A stretch of DNA of 64,000 nt from Drosophila pseudoobscura (lineage: Eukaryota > Arthropoda > Insecta > Diptera > Drosophilidae), in contig NC_046683.1 in the NCBI RefSeq assembly GCF_009870125.1, forward strand, positions 65,239,869-65,303,868, in the 5' to 3' direction. Both the position numbers and the translations under genes were made by a program. The notes under the pieces are model-generated. The model was not told where the DNA came from, did not search any database, and saw only the letters and a program-made list of their open reading frames with translations. Below, one piece after another: positions 12,001 to 21,947 of this stretch; the first letter of the stretch is position 1; every line of letters begins with the position of its first letter.

Positions 12001-14922
12001 ACCTGCGTACGCAGCGGCGTCGGGCAGCTGGTCAAGGGCAATTCTCCGCTCAAGAGGCTGCATGCGGACAACCGGTCGGCCTCCATTGCCACCACCACCA
12101 CCACCAGCACGAGCATCAGCACGACACCGAGCAGCGGTATCAATCAGCCGGACCTGGACAACGTGCCCACGGTAAGCGGCAGCAGCCCTCGACGGCAACA
12201 GGTCCATCATGGCCACGTCGACACCTCTAATGCCGCCTCTCTCCTGCAGTCATCGCGGTACGCGGCCCATCCGAGCAACTTTGTCGAGACCGCAATCACC
12301 TCAACGTCGCTGGGCACCTCCGCAAGGACGGGCGGTGGTGGTGCACCGGGCAGCACGCATCGGCGCACCCACTCGGCGGCCTCTTACATCTCGATGTGGT
12401 CGCTGGCTCCAGGAGCAGATCCGCCGTTACAGCGACGCAAGCGGAATCGATTCTCTCGATGGCTACGCTACGCGTGCAACGTATGCTGCTGCAAGGTTGG
12501 TTTTTCTCGGTGTCCGAGGTCTTTTAGGGATTCCCTCTCCATTCTTCATCGTAGCCATCCGATTCCCTGGGGCGGCGGGAGCAACGTTCGATCGCCAGGG
12601 ATCGGATGTTGGATGGAATTTTCCTTCATTGAATTTGGGCTCGCGGTTTTTTATTTATTATTATTTTATTTATTGATGAGCGACACAACAAATCGGTTAG
12701 AGACCAGAGACCCTGTGAAGCCAGAAGGTCTCTGGTCGGCCACACGTGGGGAGGGGGCCTGCCTAACAAACGAAAACAATTTCGAATTTAGTACAATTTA
12801 TTTTCAGTCACCCGCATGGCAGCCGCCAATTGATGGGTGGCAGTGTGACGGCAGTGCCCGTTGTGACGGTTGCTCGTGCTGACGCGTTGATGACGCAGCT
12901 TCCAGTTACCATTTACCATTCACCATTCACCATGCACCATCTCCCTTCTCCAAAGACTCCTTGGCAATCTAATAATGGCTAACTCATCTTCCATCTTCTC
13001 TCCGTAGAGTTCCGGAATAGGCGAGCCGAGTGTTCATCATGCGCTGGTTGTGATATTTCTAGAGTTCTTTGCGTGGGGACTCCTAACGATGCCCATAATA
13101 TCGGTAAGCAGAGAGGGAGTGTTTTAGCCTCTCTGTGACCTCTCGTTGACCTTTTTCTCGCATCTTTCTTGCAGAAACTGAACAAGACATTCCCGGATCA
13201 TACGTTCCTCATGAACGGCCTGGTCATGGGCATCAAGGGGATCCTGTCGTTCCTGGCGGCGCCGCTGATCGGCGCTCTTTCGGACATTTGGGGTCGAAAG
13301 TTTTTCCTATTAGTGACAGTATTCTTCACCTGCCTACCCATACCGGTGATGTCCTTCAACACCTCGTGGTTCTTTGCCATGATCTCAATAAGTGGCGCCT
13401 TTGCCGTCACCTTCTCGGTGGTGTTTGCCTACGTGGCCGATGTGACCACGCCGGAGGAACGTTCCAAGGCTTATGGCCTTGCCTCAGCCACCTTTGCTGC
13501 TAGTCTGGTCATCTCGCCGGCGTTGGGCAACGCTCTGATGGACTCGTATGGCGAAACGCTTGTTATTGCTCTATCCACAGCCATAGCGCTGCTGGACGTG
13601 TTCTTTATTCTGGTGGCTGTGCCGGAAAGCCTCTCGGAGAAGGTGCGACCCTCCTCTTGGGGTGCGCCCATTAGCTGGGAGCAGGCGGATCCATTTCAGG
13701 TGAGCAGAAGAACCAGGAGAACGAGGAGAATTCCAGAAATTAATATGCTTTCTTTCATTTCTGACGACTCAGGCTTTGCGAAAGGTCGGCACGGACAAGA
13801 CCGTTTTGATGCTGTGCCTCACTGTGCTGCTCTCGTATCTACCAGAGGCTGGGGAGTATTCCTGCATGTTTGTCTACCTGAAGCTAAAGATGGGCTTCAA
13901 CTATACGGAGGTGTCCATCTTCATAGCCATCGTTGGTATCCTGAGCATCACAGTGCAAGTGACCCTGGGTTCCTTTATGAAGTACGTATTCTAATCACAC
14001 AGAAGATTGAATCTCTCGGAATCCTGATCGTCATCTGTTTCTGTCCTTTAGAGTGTTTGGCGCCAAACGAACGATCATTGTGGGCCTGGCCTTGGAAATC
14101 GTACAGCTGCTGTGGTACGGCTTGGGCAGTCAGAAGTGGTGAGTGGTCAGGAGAGCCAGGAGCCAAATGCTGATGTGGGGCATTGTGTGAATGTATCCAT
14201 TATTATTTTCGCAGGATGATGTGGTCGGCAGGCGTTGTGGCTGCCTTGGCCTCCATCACCTATCCCGCCATCAGTGCGTTCGTATCGCTGTATGCGTCCC
14301 CCGAGAGTCAGGGTGAGTTCTGTTTCCTCTTTTGATGATTCGTATATGACACTTATCCTTGATCCCCCATCCACCATTTAGGTGCTGTTCAGGGTATGAT
14401 CACGGGCATGAGGGGCCTGTGCAATGGCTTGGGACCAGCTGTGTTTGGCGTTTTCTTCTATCTGTTCAATGTAAATCTGAACGAAGAACGCGACAATCTA
14501 CACATGTCCAGTGGCAGTCGCGAGACGAATGTGGAAAAGATATCGCATCATGTGCCAGGACCGCCATTTTTGTTTGGCGCCCTGTGCGTCGTCTGTGCTA
14601 TAATCGTGGCATCGTTCATTCCAGAGGGCCAGAATGCCCAATTGGAGAAGAAACGTAAGGAGAACTCGAGATCCATAAGAGTCGCAGCACATTAGATAGT
14701 CCATGAGCCAGAGCAGCAAGACTCGCGCCCGAAATATCGATTCAAAAATAAATTTGCCTGCCGTTGTGGAACGGGACACCGTATTGATGAGAGTTTTGGC
14801 CTAAATCTTTTTTTCTTTTCGCAGGTGCCTCGCTCGATGTACAGTACGAGATCGAATCTGGCCACAAGGCTCCCAGCTCCCTGGCGCCGCTTATACGCTC
14901 CGACTCGCTGGCGCAGCTGTAG
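3017..14922 (+). CDS. CG11537: MFS transporter, HIAT1/MFSD14 family (short isoform, 8 coding exons)
   Basis: Coding exons 3017-3097, 13008-13103, 13175-13699, 13773-13981, 14052-14138, 14215-14312, 14382-14654 and 14825-14922; phases fit at every junction and give 488 aa. This is a 12-TM major facilitator close to mammalian MFSD14A/B (HIAT1), Golgi/endosomal transporters of uncertain substrate. The MFS signature GALSDIWGRK follows TM2, and the second half carries GMITGMRGLCNGLGPAVFG. The first exon supplies 27 residues starting MPKIYVKK; it ends in phase 0 at a consensus GTAAGT and joins the common exon SSGIGEPSVHH. The C-terminus LIRSDSLAQL comes from the last exon. The first intron is 9.9 kb in this isoform. 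Upstream neighbour Alg2 is divergent; prominin-like copy 1 follows on the same strand. Confidence 0.9.
3098..11631 (+). other. First intron of the HIAT1-like gene (non-coding, repeat-rich)
   Basis: No gene is supported in these 8.5 kb. Short open frames on both strands lack splice partners and protein-like composition. The stretch holds many simple repeats: GTTCT units at 3666-3696, CT at 4263-4280, TG at 5704-5725, GTGCCT units at 7148-7177, CCCAT units at 7797-7821, TG at 8487-8507, CT at 10399-10427 and AAAC at 10827-10852. A fragment near 10060-10100 with an AAGGGTATATTAAT core resembles fly Helitron-like dispersed repeats, but weakly. Confidence 0.7.
10398..10480 (+). promoter_or_regulatory. 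Candidate alternative promoter: GAGA-type repeat plus initiator
   Basis: A run of CT dinucleotides (10399-10427; GAGAG on the other strand, the GAGA-factor recognition sequence) lies about 45 bases upstream of a TCAGTT initiator at 10472-10477. A sequence at +28 (AGTGC) differs from a DPE by one base. This spacing is common for fly GAGA/Inr promoters. It lies 1.2 kb upstream of the long-isoform start codon. It is inferred from motifs alone. Confidence 0.35.
11632..12495 (+). CDS. CG11537: Alternative first coding exon of the HIAT1-like transporter (long isoform)
   Basis: This 288-codon exon ends at AAG|GTTGGT in phase 0, so it can replace the 27-residue N-terminus and join 13008, giving a 749-aa isoform. 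It is hydrophilic: a Lys/Glu/Asp/Gln stretch (about residues 10-60), a Ser/Thr-rich middle, then a basic end (QRRKRNRFSRWLRYACNVCCCK) whose Cys cluster is a likely palmitoylation site. It has no membrane segment and is probably a cytosolic extension. Start is ATG 11632; the frame continues upstream without another ATG. A perfect 78-nt intron-like segment sits inside (12172-12249, see findings). An alternative promoter probably lies near 10.4 kb. The coding assignment rests on the long open frame, the phase-0 fit and the basic/Cys end abutting the first TM. Confidence 0.75.
12496..13007 (+). other. Intron between the long-isoform first exon and the common exon
   Basis: GTTGGT donor at 12496 and CCGTAG acceptor ending at 13007. 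The reading frame runs on from the exon into this intron for about 380 bases to a TGA near 12882, but the composition is AT-rich and not protein-like. Repeated CACCATT/ACCATTC units sit at 12908-12940. No gene is seen. Confidence 0.6.
14655..14824 (+). terminator. Last intron of the HIAT1-like gene with in-frame stop and AATAAA
   Basis: The donor is AAAC|GTAAGG at 14655 and the acceptor TTTCGCAG ends at 14824. If not spliced, the frame adds 12 residues (ending SIRVAAH) and stops at 14693-14695. An AATAAA lies 52 bases further at 14747-14752, followed by a GT-rich stretch. This is the layout of an alternative composite terminal exon. Confidence 0.5.
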
Positions 14923-16270
14923 TCGTCCTATCCACACACACAGCCCACACCCACAGCAACACACACAACCGCAACAACCGCAGCTGGTGTCTAAAACATA
15001 CGTATAAGCAGAGATATTTAAGAATTAACTTTAACCGATTTTGTAATTGTAACGAATGCTGTAACTAGTTTGGCTTTAGTTAGTCCCACAATCCCACAAT
15101 CCATGGCTAAGTTTTCTAGAGAGAGAGTCTCTGCGTCGATGCCCATGCTGCTGATCATGCTGCTGCTATTGCCTTGCCGCCTGGTACTCCATTCAAGTCT
15201 TCGGTTAGTTTTCACCTTAGCCGATACTCCATAAGTGTCAGTAAAGTTACACTTGCAACCAGCACTCAGCACCCACCACCCAGCACCCATCACCCCCGCT
15301 CTCAAGATTCAGTTCAGTTTTTCGTTTGTTTTGTGGCTCAATGCTGGGGTTCCCCTTTCGGCTGGGGACTAAATTACACACATCACACAGCAGATGAACA
15401 AAAACTGCCAAAATAATAAACAAATTAATTGTAAATTCGTAAAACCTTCTGCTAAATGCGAAAATTCAACACTACCATTCAGCAAATGCCTAAACGAAAT
15501 ACCCAAATAGCCCTAGTACCATTTTTAGTTGTAACAAAAAAGAAACACAATTAGAAAGAGGTAAAATCCAAATAAACTGAATACTAAGCTTTACTTTGCA
15601 AATTGTAGTGATCTAAAAAGTGTAAACTCAAAACAAAACCGAGTTCCAGCAGTCGCAAATGGAATAATATTGTACTAGTATACATATATATATAAATATG
15701 CATACACACATACATATATAGGAACTGAGCACCGGGGTATCTTGATGTCGAGACACGTGTGCCTCGACAGAACAAAACAAAACAAAAAATGAGATAAATG
15801 TATAGAGGAGGGCACTGGACACAAATCATAATATTAGCGTGCGAGAACACTGTAGTTTTTTTTTATTTTGATAAAGCCAGTATGAAAAATAAATGTTGCA
15901 ATGATGCTTGAGGCATACGGATAGTCAGTCCCCAAACCACTCCAAACCACTCCAATCCAATCCAATCTAAACCAAAACAAACCAAACCAATCCCAAGTGT
16001 GGAATGTGCGTGTGTATGTACAGTACTTTAGAAAATCAAAGGTATATATTTTTCAAAGTGTGCTGCAGGAACAGTGTAAGGTCCTCCTCCACCCCACCCC
16101 ATGCATGCGGCACGTAGAATGCTGCTCTGAATGCTGCTAATGAGTAAGGACGGGTAGGACGACAGTATGTATGTAGAGAACGATATCCACATTTTGATTG
16201 TAAATTATTTAACATGTAATTTAGTGTTTTAAACGAAACCAAAATAAACGAAACTGTTTGATGAAGCGCT
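14923..16270 (+). other. 3' UTR of the HIAT1-like gene
   Basis: This 1.3-kb AT-rich, gene-free stretch follows the stop. AATAAA hexamers occur at about 15572, 15886 and 16241; the last, about 240 bases before the next gene, is the likely distal poly(A) site. It holds ACACAC/ATATAT runs at 15680-15720 and a dispersed-repeat fragment at 15721-15765 that matches another at 56412-56456. Confidence 0.6.
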
Positions 16271-16507
16271 TACACCATTTGAATACCTCTTATCCCCACA
16301 ACAGATGCTTTTGTGACTGACTGTTCACTGTAGATCAACTGTAGCTTTGATCTACCTGTTATTTTGATTATTGAGTTGTCTTTACACACAAGCACACGTT
16401 AATTAATGTTCCGCTCCACACACAACGAGCATACACACCTACACATTAGTCTTCAGAAGCAGACATCTACACAGAACCCAAATTTAGGCTGCACTTTCTG
16501 TTGAACG

Positions 16508-19500
16508 ATGACTTCCAGCAGAAGTCCGGCAGGCGACTGTGGAGGATGCCATCACCAGTCGGAACTTCCTCGGGGCAAGAGAAAAATCTCGCGAAGAGAA
16601 CGGAGGCGTCACTTGGCCGTGCTCTTCTTACTCATTATGGCATTCATTGCCGCCACGGATGGACAAACAACTGCAGCTGCAGGTGGAGACGGAGAAGGAG
16701 GCGAAGGCGAAGGCGGAGATGGTTTGCCAAATATGGGGGTTCCGCCGGATTTTTGGCGCACGGGCTACGAGGGACACGGTACGACGCACGAGCAGGTCGG
16801 ACAGGTGCACTTTCCTAAGCCTATCTACACCAAATTCAATGGGTTCTTTAACTATTCCCGGGACTTGTCATCGACCACAAAAGCTGTTAATCCCATTTAC
16901 AATTTTACACACTTTATCTTTGGCACGGTGATGACCGACGAACCAGCTCTCCCCCCCGGTGAGTGTCAAAGACCTGGCTCCGCTGAGCGCCGATCAGCAA
17001 CACGTTGACTCGAATTCGCCCTCCGATCTGCAGGCTACATCATGGTGCAGCAGGAGAAGGTCCTGGTACTTGGCAAGAATGTGGAGAGGAACGAGTGGTC
17101 CCTGCTGATGAGTCGGTACTGGCTGGTGCTTTTCTTTGTGATATTCCTTTTGGCCGCGATCATTGTCATACCATTCATTGCGTAAGTGTGGGGCTACCCC
17201 CAGAGCGTTATTTTCTAATGGCACAAACCATACATATCTTGGCAGTGTTTGCTACTGCTGCTTCTGCTGCTGTCTACGGTGCAAGCAGGGCTGTATCAGG
17301 TGCATGGCGGCCACGGACCGCAGGCGGCGCATGTGCTGCGGCATATGCCTCTTCCTGCTGATCATTGGCTTGATGTGAGTCTGGGTAGCGTCATCAGCAT
17401 TGGCAGTCCAATTAACGTCGTTTCCGTGTTCACAGATTTGGCCTTCTCATAGCGTTTGTGACGAACAAGTTCTTGCATCGCGGATTGCAGGAGTCCATGG
17501 TGACAATGCGACGTAGCAGCGAGGACACTTGTACATTTTTGAGGAATGTCGCTGACCACATCCACCATCTGTTGGTGTTCAACTTTCAGGAGCTGGAGAT
17601 GCACCTCATCGAACAGATAAACGGTAGGTTCTAATCGGGAAATTGAAATCAGCTAAAATATGTCCGAGTACCTTCGTTTTTTGTAGACGCGCATAATCAC
17701 ATCTTCCTGGACCTGGCGGACGCCTCCGATAGCAATGCTTTGATTGAACTAGAGCGAATACTGGACAGTATGCCTCTGGCTCACCCCAAGATGAAGCAAT
17801 TGGAATATCTGGAGAAGGAGTTACGCTTCTATATGTCCAACCTGAGAGACTGTAACTAGGACAATACGTGTGCCATGCCATGAGATCTTCTAGCTTTTTT
17901 ACCCTGTCTCTCTTTTTTTTCAGCAATACGAGGCCTCAAAAGAGATATGACCTACACGGTAACCCATTACTGCGGCAATACCAAGGAGCGTTGTTACAAA
18001 ACCATGGCGGAAAAAAGCGTTTTGTATATGGATACGTCAACGTGCCTGCACTTGGACGAGGTATTTATTTACGTCATCTATGAGTTTTTTCATATCAGTT
18101 TCCTGTCTAACTTCTAGCTTCCAAATACCACAGTCTATGTGGAAGCCGTGGAGATGATTATTAAGAAGAGATACAACCTAATACCGAAGTTGGCCTTGGT
18201 CCGATTCAATAAAGTTCGAGAAAAGATCAAGGAGCAGATGGAACTCGTTGGTCCGCCGCTTAAGCGAACTATCGCCACAGGTCACTCGATCTTCGATGAT
18301 CGCGCCTTAAAAATACGCAACATGATTGATGCAATAATCAGCGATATTCACTTGAACACCATGCGATCCACAAAGACATTCGACGACGTCTATGAAAAGT
18401 TTGGAACGGACCGAAGGACTATTAATATCATATGTATCACATTAATCTTCATAGTAAGTCGGAATTGTTTAAGCTCGTATGGGTTTTGTGTGGGTTGAGC
18501 TGCGGCTTTAGAAGGACCGGATGTTTTTTCGAGTATAGATTTGTTCTGCCTTCTTAAAAGCTTGGTTTTTCCACATTAGTCTTTATGGGAGAATATCGTA
18601 AAGTATAGTAGATCCTGAGGTACTAGTACTAGTGTGTTAGTGGCCTTCCTGAATAGTTGTATGCCCAATCAAAGCGAAAAATGCTATCGGTATTAAAATG
18701 CTTGTATCGCCGTAGATAATAGTTTTCCTGTTTACGTCCTTGGTATGCGGCGTCGGCGGTTATAGTCGGACTCATCCTGGACCAAGTGGATTTTGCAGCA
18801 AGGGCATGGCCGCCTCATGCCTGCTGATGTGAGTGCGACTATCCGTATGTGTTTAAACATTGTCATTCACTCGTCATCATATTACAGAGCTATCATCCTG
18901 ATATTTTGTGTGTTCTCGTTCATCACGATGGTCGGAGTTTTCTACTTCATGATCGGGCTGGTTACTTACGAGGGGGCCTGTGCACCGACAACACAAGATG
19001 AGAAGTATGAACTTTTCCGCCAATTGGATGCCGTCATCGATATGAATCGCTACCTAAGGCCAACGAATCCGGGCGATGAGTGGGTGATACCACCACTTCA
19101 TATGTCAGAGGCAGTCAGGTCCTGCCGTGCAAATGAGTCCATATTCCAGCTGCTGCGTACGAATAATATCTACGACATAAACGACTTGGCCAACATCATT
19201 CTGCTGCCCGATATCCCAGAAGAAGCACCCGTCTTCACCGAGGATTTGACGAAGCTTGAAATTTTGACGGAAAGCGAAAAGATCCTACTTAATAAGGTGC
19301 GCAACAGCAACCTCTCGACCTATCACAGCATGCTATACGATCAGAACCTTTGCTTGAAACTATCGAACAACGATTTGGAGGTCTTGGCCAATGTGTTATT
19401 GGAAGACTTGGCAACGGATGAAGCAGTCTTAAAAATAGATGGTCGAGTTCACAGTATTCTGCACAAATACAGTGCATTGGCCTACCACAAAACCTTCTAT

Positions 19501-20393
19501 CTGCCAGTGCAACGTGGCATAAAGAAGGCTCTGAAAGTTGTGAAGGAGATCGATACACTCATTCTTTACCTGAACCACGACTTTGGCAACTCCATTGAAA
19601 TACTGCTCACGGCGGTAATTAACGCCGAGAATTTTGTCAGAAAGCGCGGCGCGGAGTACGTCAACAATCTGGGCTATAATCTCACCAGTGCCATCAACGA
19701 ACAGGTGGAGGAGTACATCAATATGGTGATTACGGAGGCAAACAATAAAGTGGGCCTGTGTCAGCCCCTCGCCTACATTTACTATGAAGGCGTTTACTTC
19801 GTTTGCTCCCGTCTAGTGGATCCCATAGTGAGTACAGACTGCGGCACCTGAAATATTGTGCTTGTGCTTTAACATATTCTTTTTCAGAACGGATTCTGGT
19901 TGGGTTTGCTTCTCTGCTCCATACTACTCCTGCCTACACTCGTTGTATGCCATCGTCTGATGTGTTTGTACCTCAAAATCTATCCGGCTCCTACGGTCGC
20001 TGCTGTAGGCTCCGTCACGGGAAGGTGAGACTCCAACAACAATAATTTGTAGAATTTCCTAACTATCCCGTCCCTTACTCTCCCAACAGGTGTCCTACTT
20101 GCACAGGTGACCCGTACGTGCCAATCATACCGCCTAAGTGCGGCAACAAGCACGATCCGGATTGCCGGTGCGCGCCGTGTAGAGGTATGAAGCATAAGGC
20201 CCCCACGGAATCCTGCGGCCGCGACCACGATCCGGCTTGCCAGTGTCCGATTTGTAAAGGGGCCAAAAAGTCAAAGCGCGGCAGGGGCAGGGGGGGCGCT
20301 GCTCCAGAGCAGACTGCACCAATGCCCGGACCAGTCGCTGAGATGATGGTTATAAGCGAGGCACCGGCCCCGAGCAAGCATAAGAAGGATTAG
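16508..20393 (+). CDS. promL: Prominin-like pentaspan membrane protein, copy 1
   Basis: Eleven coding exons: 16508-16958, 17034-17181, 17246-17374, 17436-17623, 17687-17851, 17924-18060, 18118-18453, 18716-18828, 18888-19827, 19888-20024, 20090-20393; phases agree throughout, 1015 aa. Prominins are five-TM glycoproteins of membrane protrusions. Visible parts: an N-terminal hydrophobic signal (LAVLFLLIMAFIAA); TM1 at the end of exon 2; a cytosolic Cys cluster (CYCCFCCCLRC) in exon 3; TM2 across exons 3-4; extracellular loop 1 in exons 4-7; TM3 and TM4 flanking a short segment in exons 7-9; loop 2 in exon 9 with N-glycosylation sites (NLS, NLT); TM5 in exon 10. The last exon is a Cys-rich tail with two CGxxHDPxCxCxxC repeats. 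An AATAAA lies at 20564-20569. It is a paralogue of copy 2 with matching exon sizes. Confidence 0.88.
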
Positions 20394-20428
20394 GATCGAG
20401 AAACATATACATATACATACATATATAC

Positions 20429-20466
<38 letters not shown>

Positions 20467-21340
20467 AACAGCATAAATGTCAATCTGTAAAAAATACATT
20501 ATTAGCAAAGCAGTTTGAAAAACAGAATTGTAATATTAATTAAGAAACATCACATATGTATACAATAAATATAAATATATTTAATAAAAAAATATTAAAA
20601 AAAATAAGAAAAATTAAGAATGTAGAAGAAGGTTTTCATCAATTGGCTCAAATTTCAGTTTCCAGTTGTTTGTACGAGTATTTGCCAGGAGGTTTTTCAG
20701 AATAATTTGAGGGTATTTGAGGTGAGGGTCTGAGGGCTAGTAATATTCAACCGAATATCAAAATCGAGGAATACGATTTCCAATCAGGGACAAATAACGA
20801 ATTACCTCTGGTAAACCAGTCGGTATTAAAATACAATATACTAAAAAGGATGAAATTTGAATAGTTTTATCGCAGGTGAAAGATATCGTGGCCGTTATAT
20901 CCGGTATATTAGATTTGTGGTAAAAGTGGCTGTGTAGCTACCCATCCCCGTCCTTACTCATTCTCTCCCTCTCTTGCTCTATCCCACACACTCTTTTTCG
21001 TGCAGTGTGCGAGTTCTGGCGAAAAGGAGAGAGATAGAACGGCTAATGTTCGTGTAATAATTCAAAGGAAGAGACAGAAATAAAAAAAATTAAAATGGCC
21101 AGATCAAAAATTAAAATTAAAATATTTTTAATATGGTTTCTTTATTGTATTAAATAGAAAAAATATATCAAAACATTAAAGTTAAAAATAAGCACTTTGT
21201 CTTAGAAGTAACTAATAATTACTCTGATCCTGTATACACAGGACTGGAAACTGTTGAGTCCTTACTGTCGACACACAACTAAATTCTTTACCTCGATTCT
21301 TTACGCGAATCAGTTTTGTCAGCGAGCTAATTAAAGGATC
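20394..21340. other. Copy 1 3' UTR and AT-rich intergenic DNA
   Basis: A TA/ATAC microsatellite lies at 20405-20462, directly after the copy 1 stop, and is followed by the poly(A) signal. From 20640 onward no gene is seen. A segment at about 20735-20900 resembles 21660-21800 (shared GAATAT, GTATTAA and GCAGGT...GAAAGATAT blocks) and is probably a diverged dispersed repeat. Confidence 0.5.
20405..20462. repeat. TA/ATAC microsatellite
   Basis: Alternating ATAC and TA units directly after the stop codon of prominin-like copy 1, within its 3' UTR. Confidence 0.9.
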
Positions 21341-21632
21341 TTAAATCCTCCATAGTGCTTTGGCGTGAACTTTTACGCGTTTGATGTAGTCTGATGTTTC
21401 CAAAATGCCAAGGAAAATGATAGTGACGGCAATAAATGTAGTGATTAGTATAAACAATGATCTATTAATACAATAAAGGAAATAATGATCCTAAATAAAG
21501 AAAAATAATGTTCCGTTAATTTTTTATCTTATTAATCGATATATTTTTTTCGGATCTGAGTACTATCTGCAAAACGCCTGCTATTACATTTTTTGTCGAA
21601 TAAAATACGGCGTGCATTTTTATCGTTTCCAT
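21341..21632 (-). CDS. Candidate micro-gene: 72-aa single-pass membrane protein, two exons
   Basis: Not recognised. Exon A (21564-21632, minus) begins ATG, METIKMHAVF, and ends phase 0 at ATA|GTACTC. Exon B (21341-21490) begins after TTTATTTAG with GATCAT, stays open for 49 codons and stops at TAA 21341-21343. The implied intron is 73 nt, the usual fly size, and both sides are in phase 0. The product has a roughly 20-residue hydrophobic segment (LFILITTFIAVTIIFLGIL) followed by a basic end (YIKRVKVHAKALWRI). The frame is also open upstream of the chosen Met for about 30 codons with protein-like composition, so the start is uncertain. The donor is weak and the region AT-rich, so the hydrophobic run could be chance. 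A promoter-like element lies about 270 bases upstream. Confidence 0.35.
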
Positions 21633-21905
21633 ACGAATATCATCCCGGAATGGAAGTCCTAGCTTGTAATATTTAGCCGAATACAATCCTTGACGGAGAA
21701 CGATTAACCCATTGTACGCAATCGGGGTGTATTAATATTCCACTGAAAATAATGAAAATTTAAGCGCAGGTCTGGTGAAAGATATTATGGTTCTTTTTAA
21801 GTTCATAGCAAAGATCTGCTAGAAGAATTTACAATCAGTAATATTTTCGTTCCTTTTCATTTTCATCGGTATCGGCATTTCATCGGCATATTTTGAAAAT
21901 GAGAC

Positions 21906-21947
21906 GGTATATTTCGGTATATTTCCGAGGGCTAGACGGCCACACTG
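21906..21947. promoter_or_regulatory. Core-promoter-like motif cluster
   Basis: Two tandem GGTATATTTC units (21906-21927) lie next to CGGCCACACTG (21937-21947), one base from the fly Motif 1 core promoter element YGGTCACACTR bound by M1BP. Such arrangements mark TATA-less start sites. The cluster lies between the minus-strand micro-gene candidate and the upstream region of prominin-like copy 2, so it could serve either or both. Confidence 0.35.

Noticed and set aside
11554-12216. Minus-strand open frames opposite the long HIAT1-type exon
   Set aside because: They are shadows of the Gln/Glu/Ser-rich coding exon, giving Leu/Val/Ser low-complexity. The + strand frame has phase-compatible splicing.
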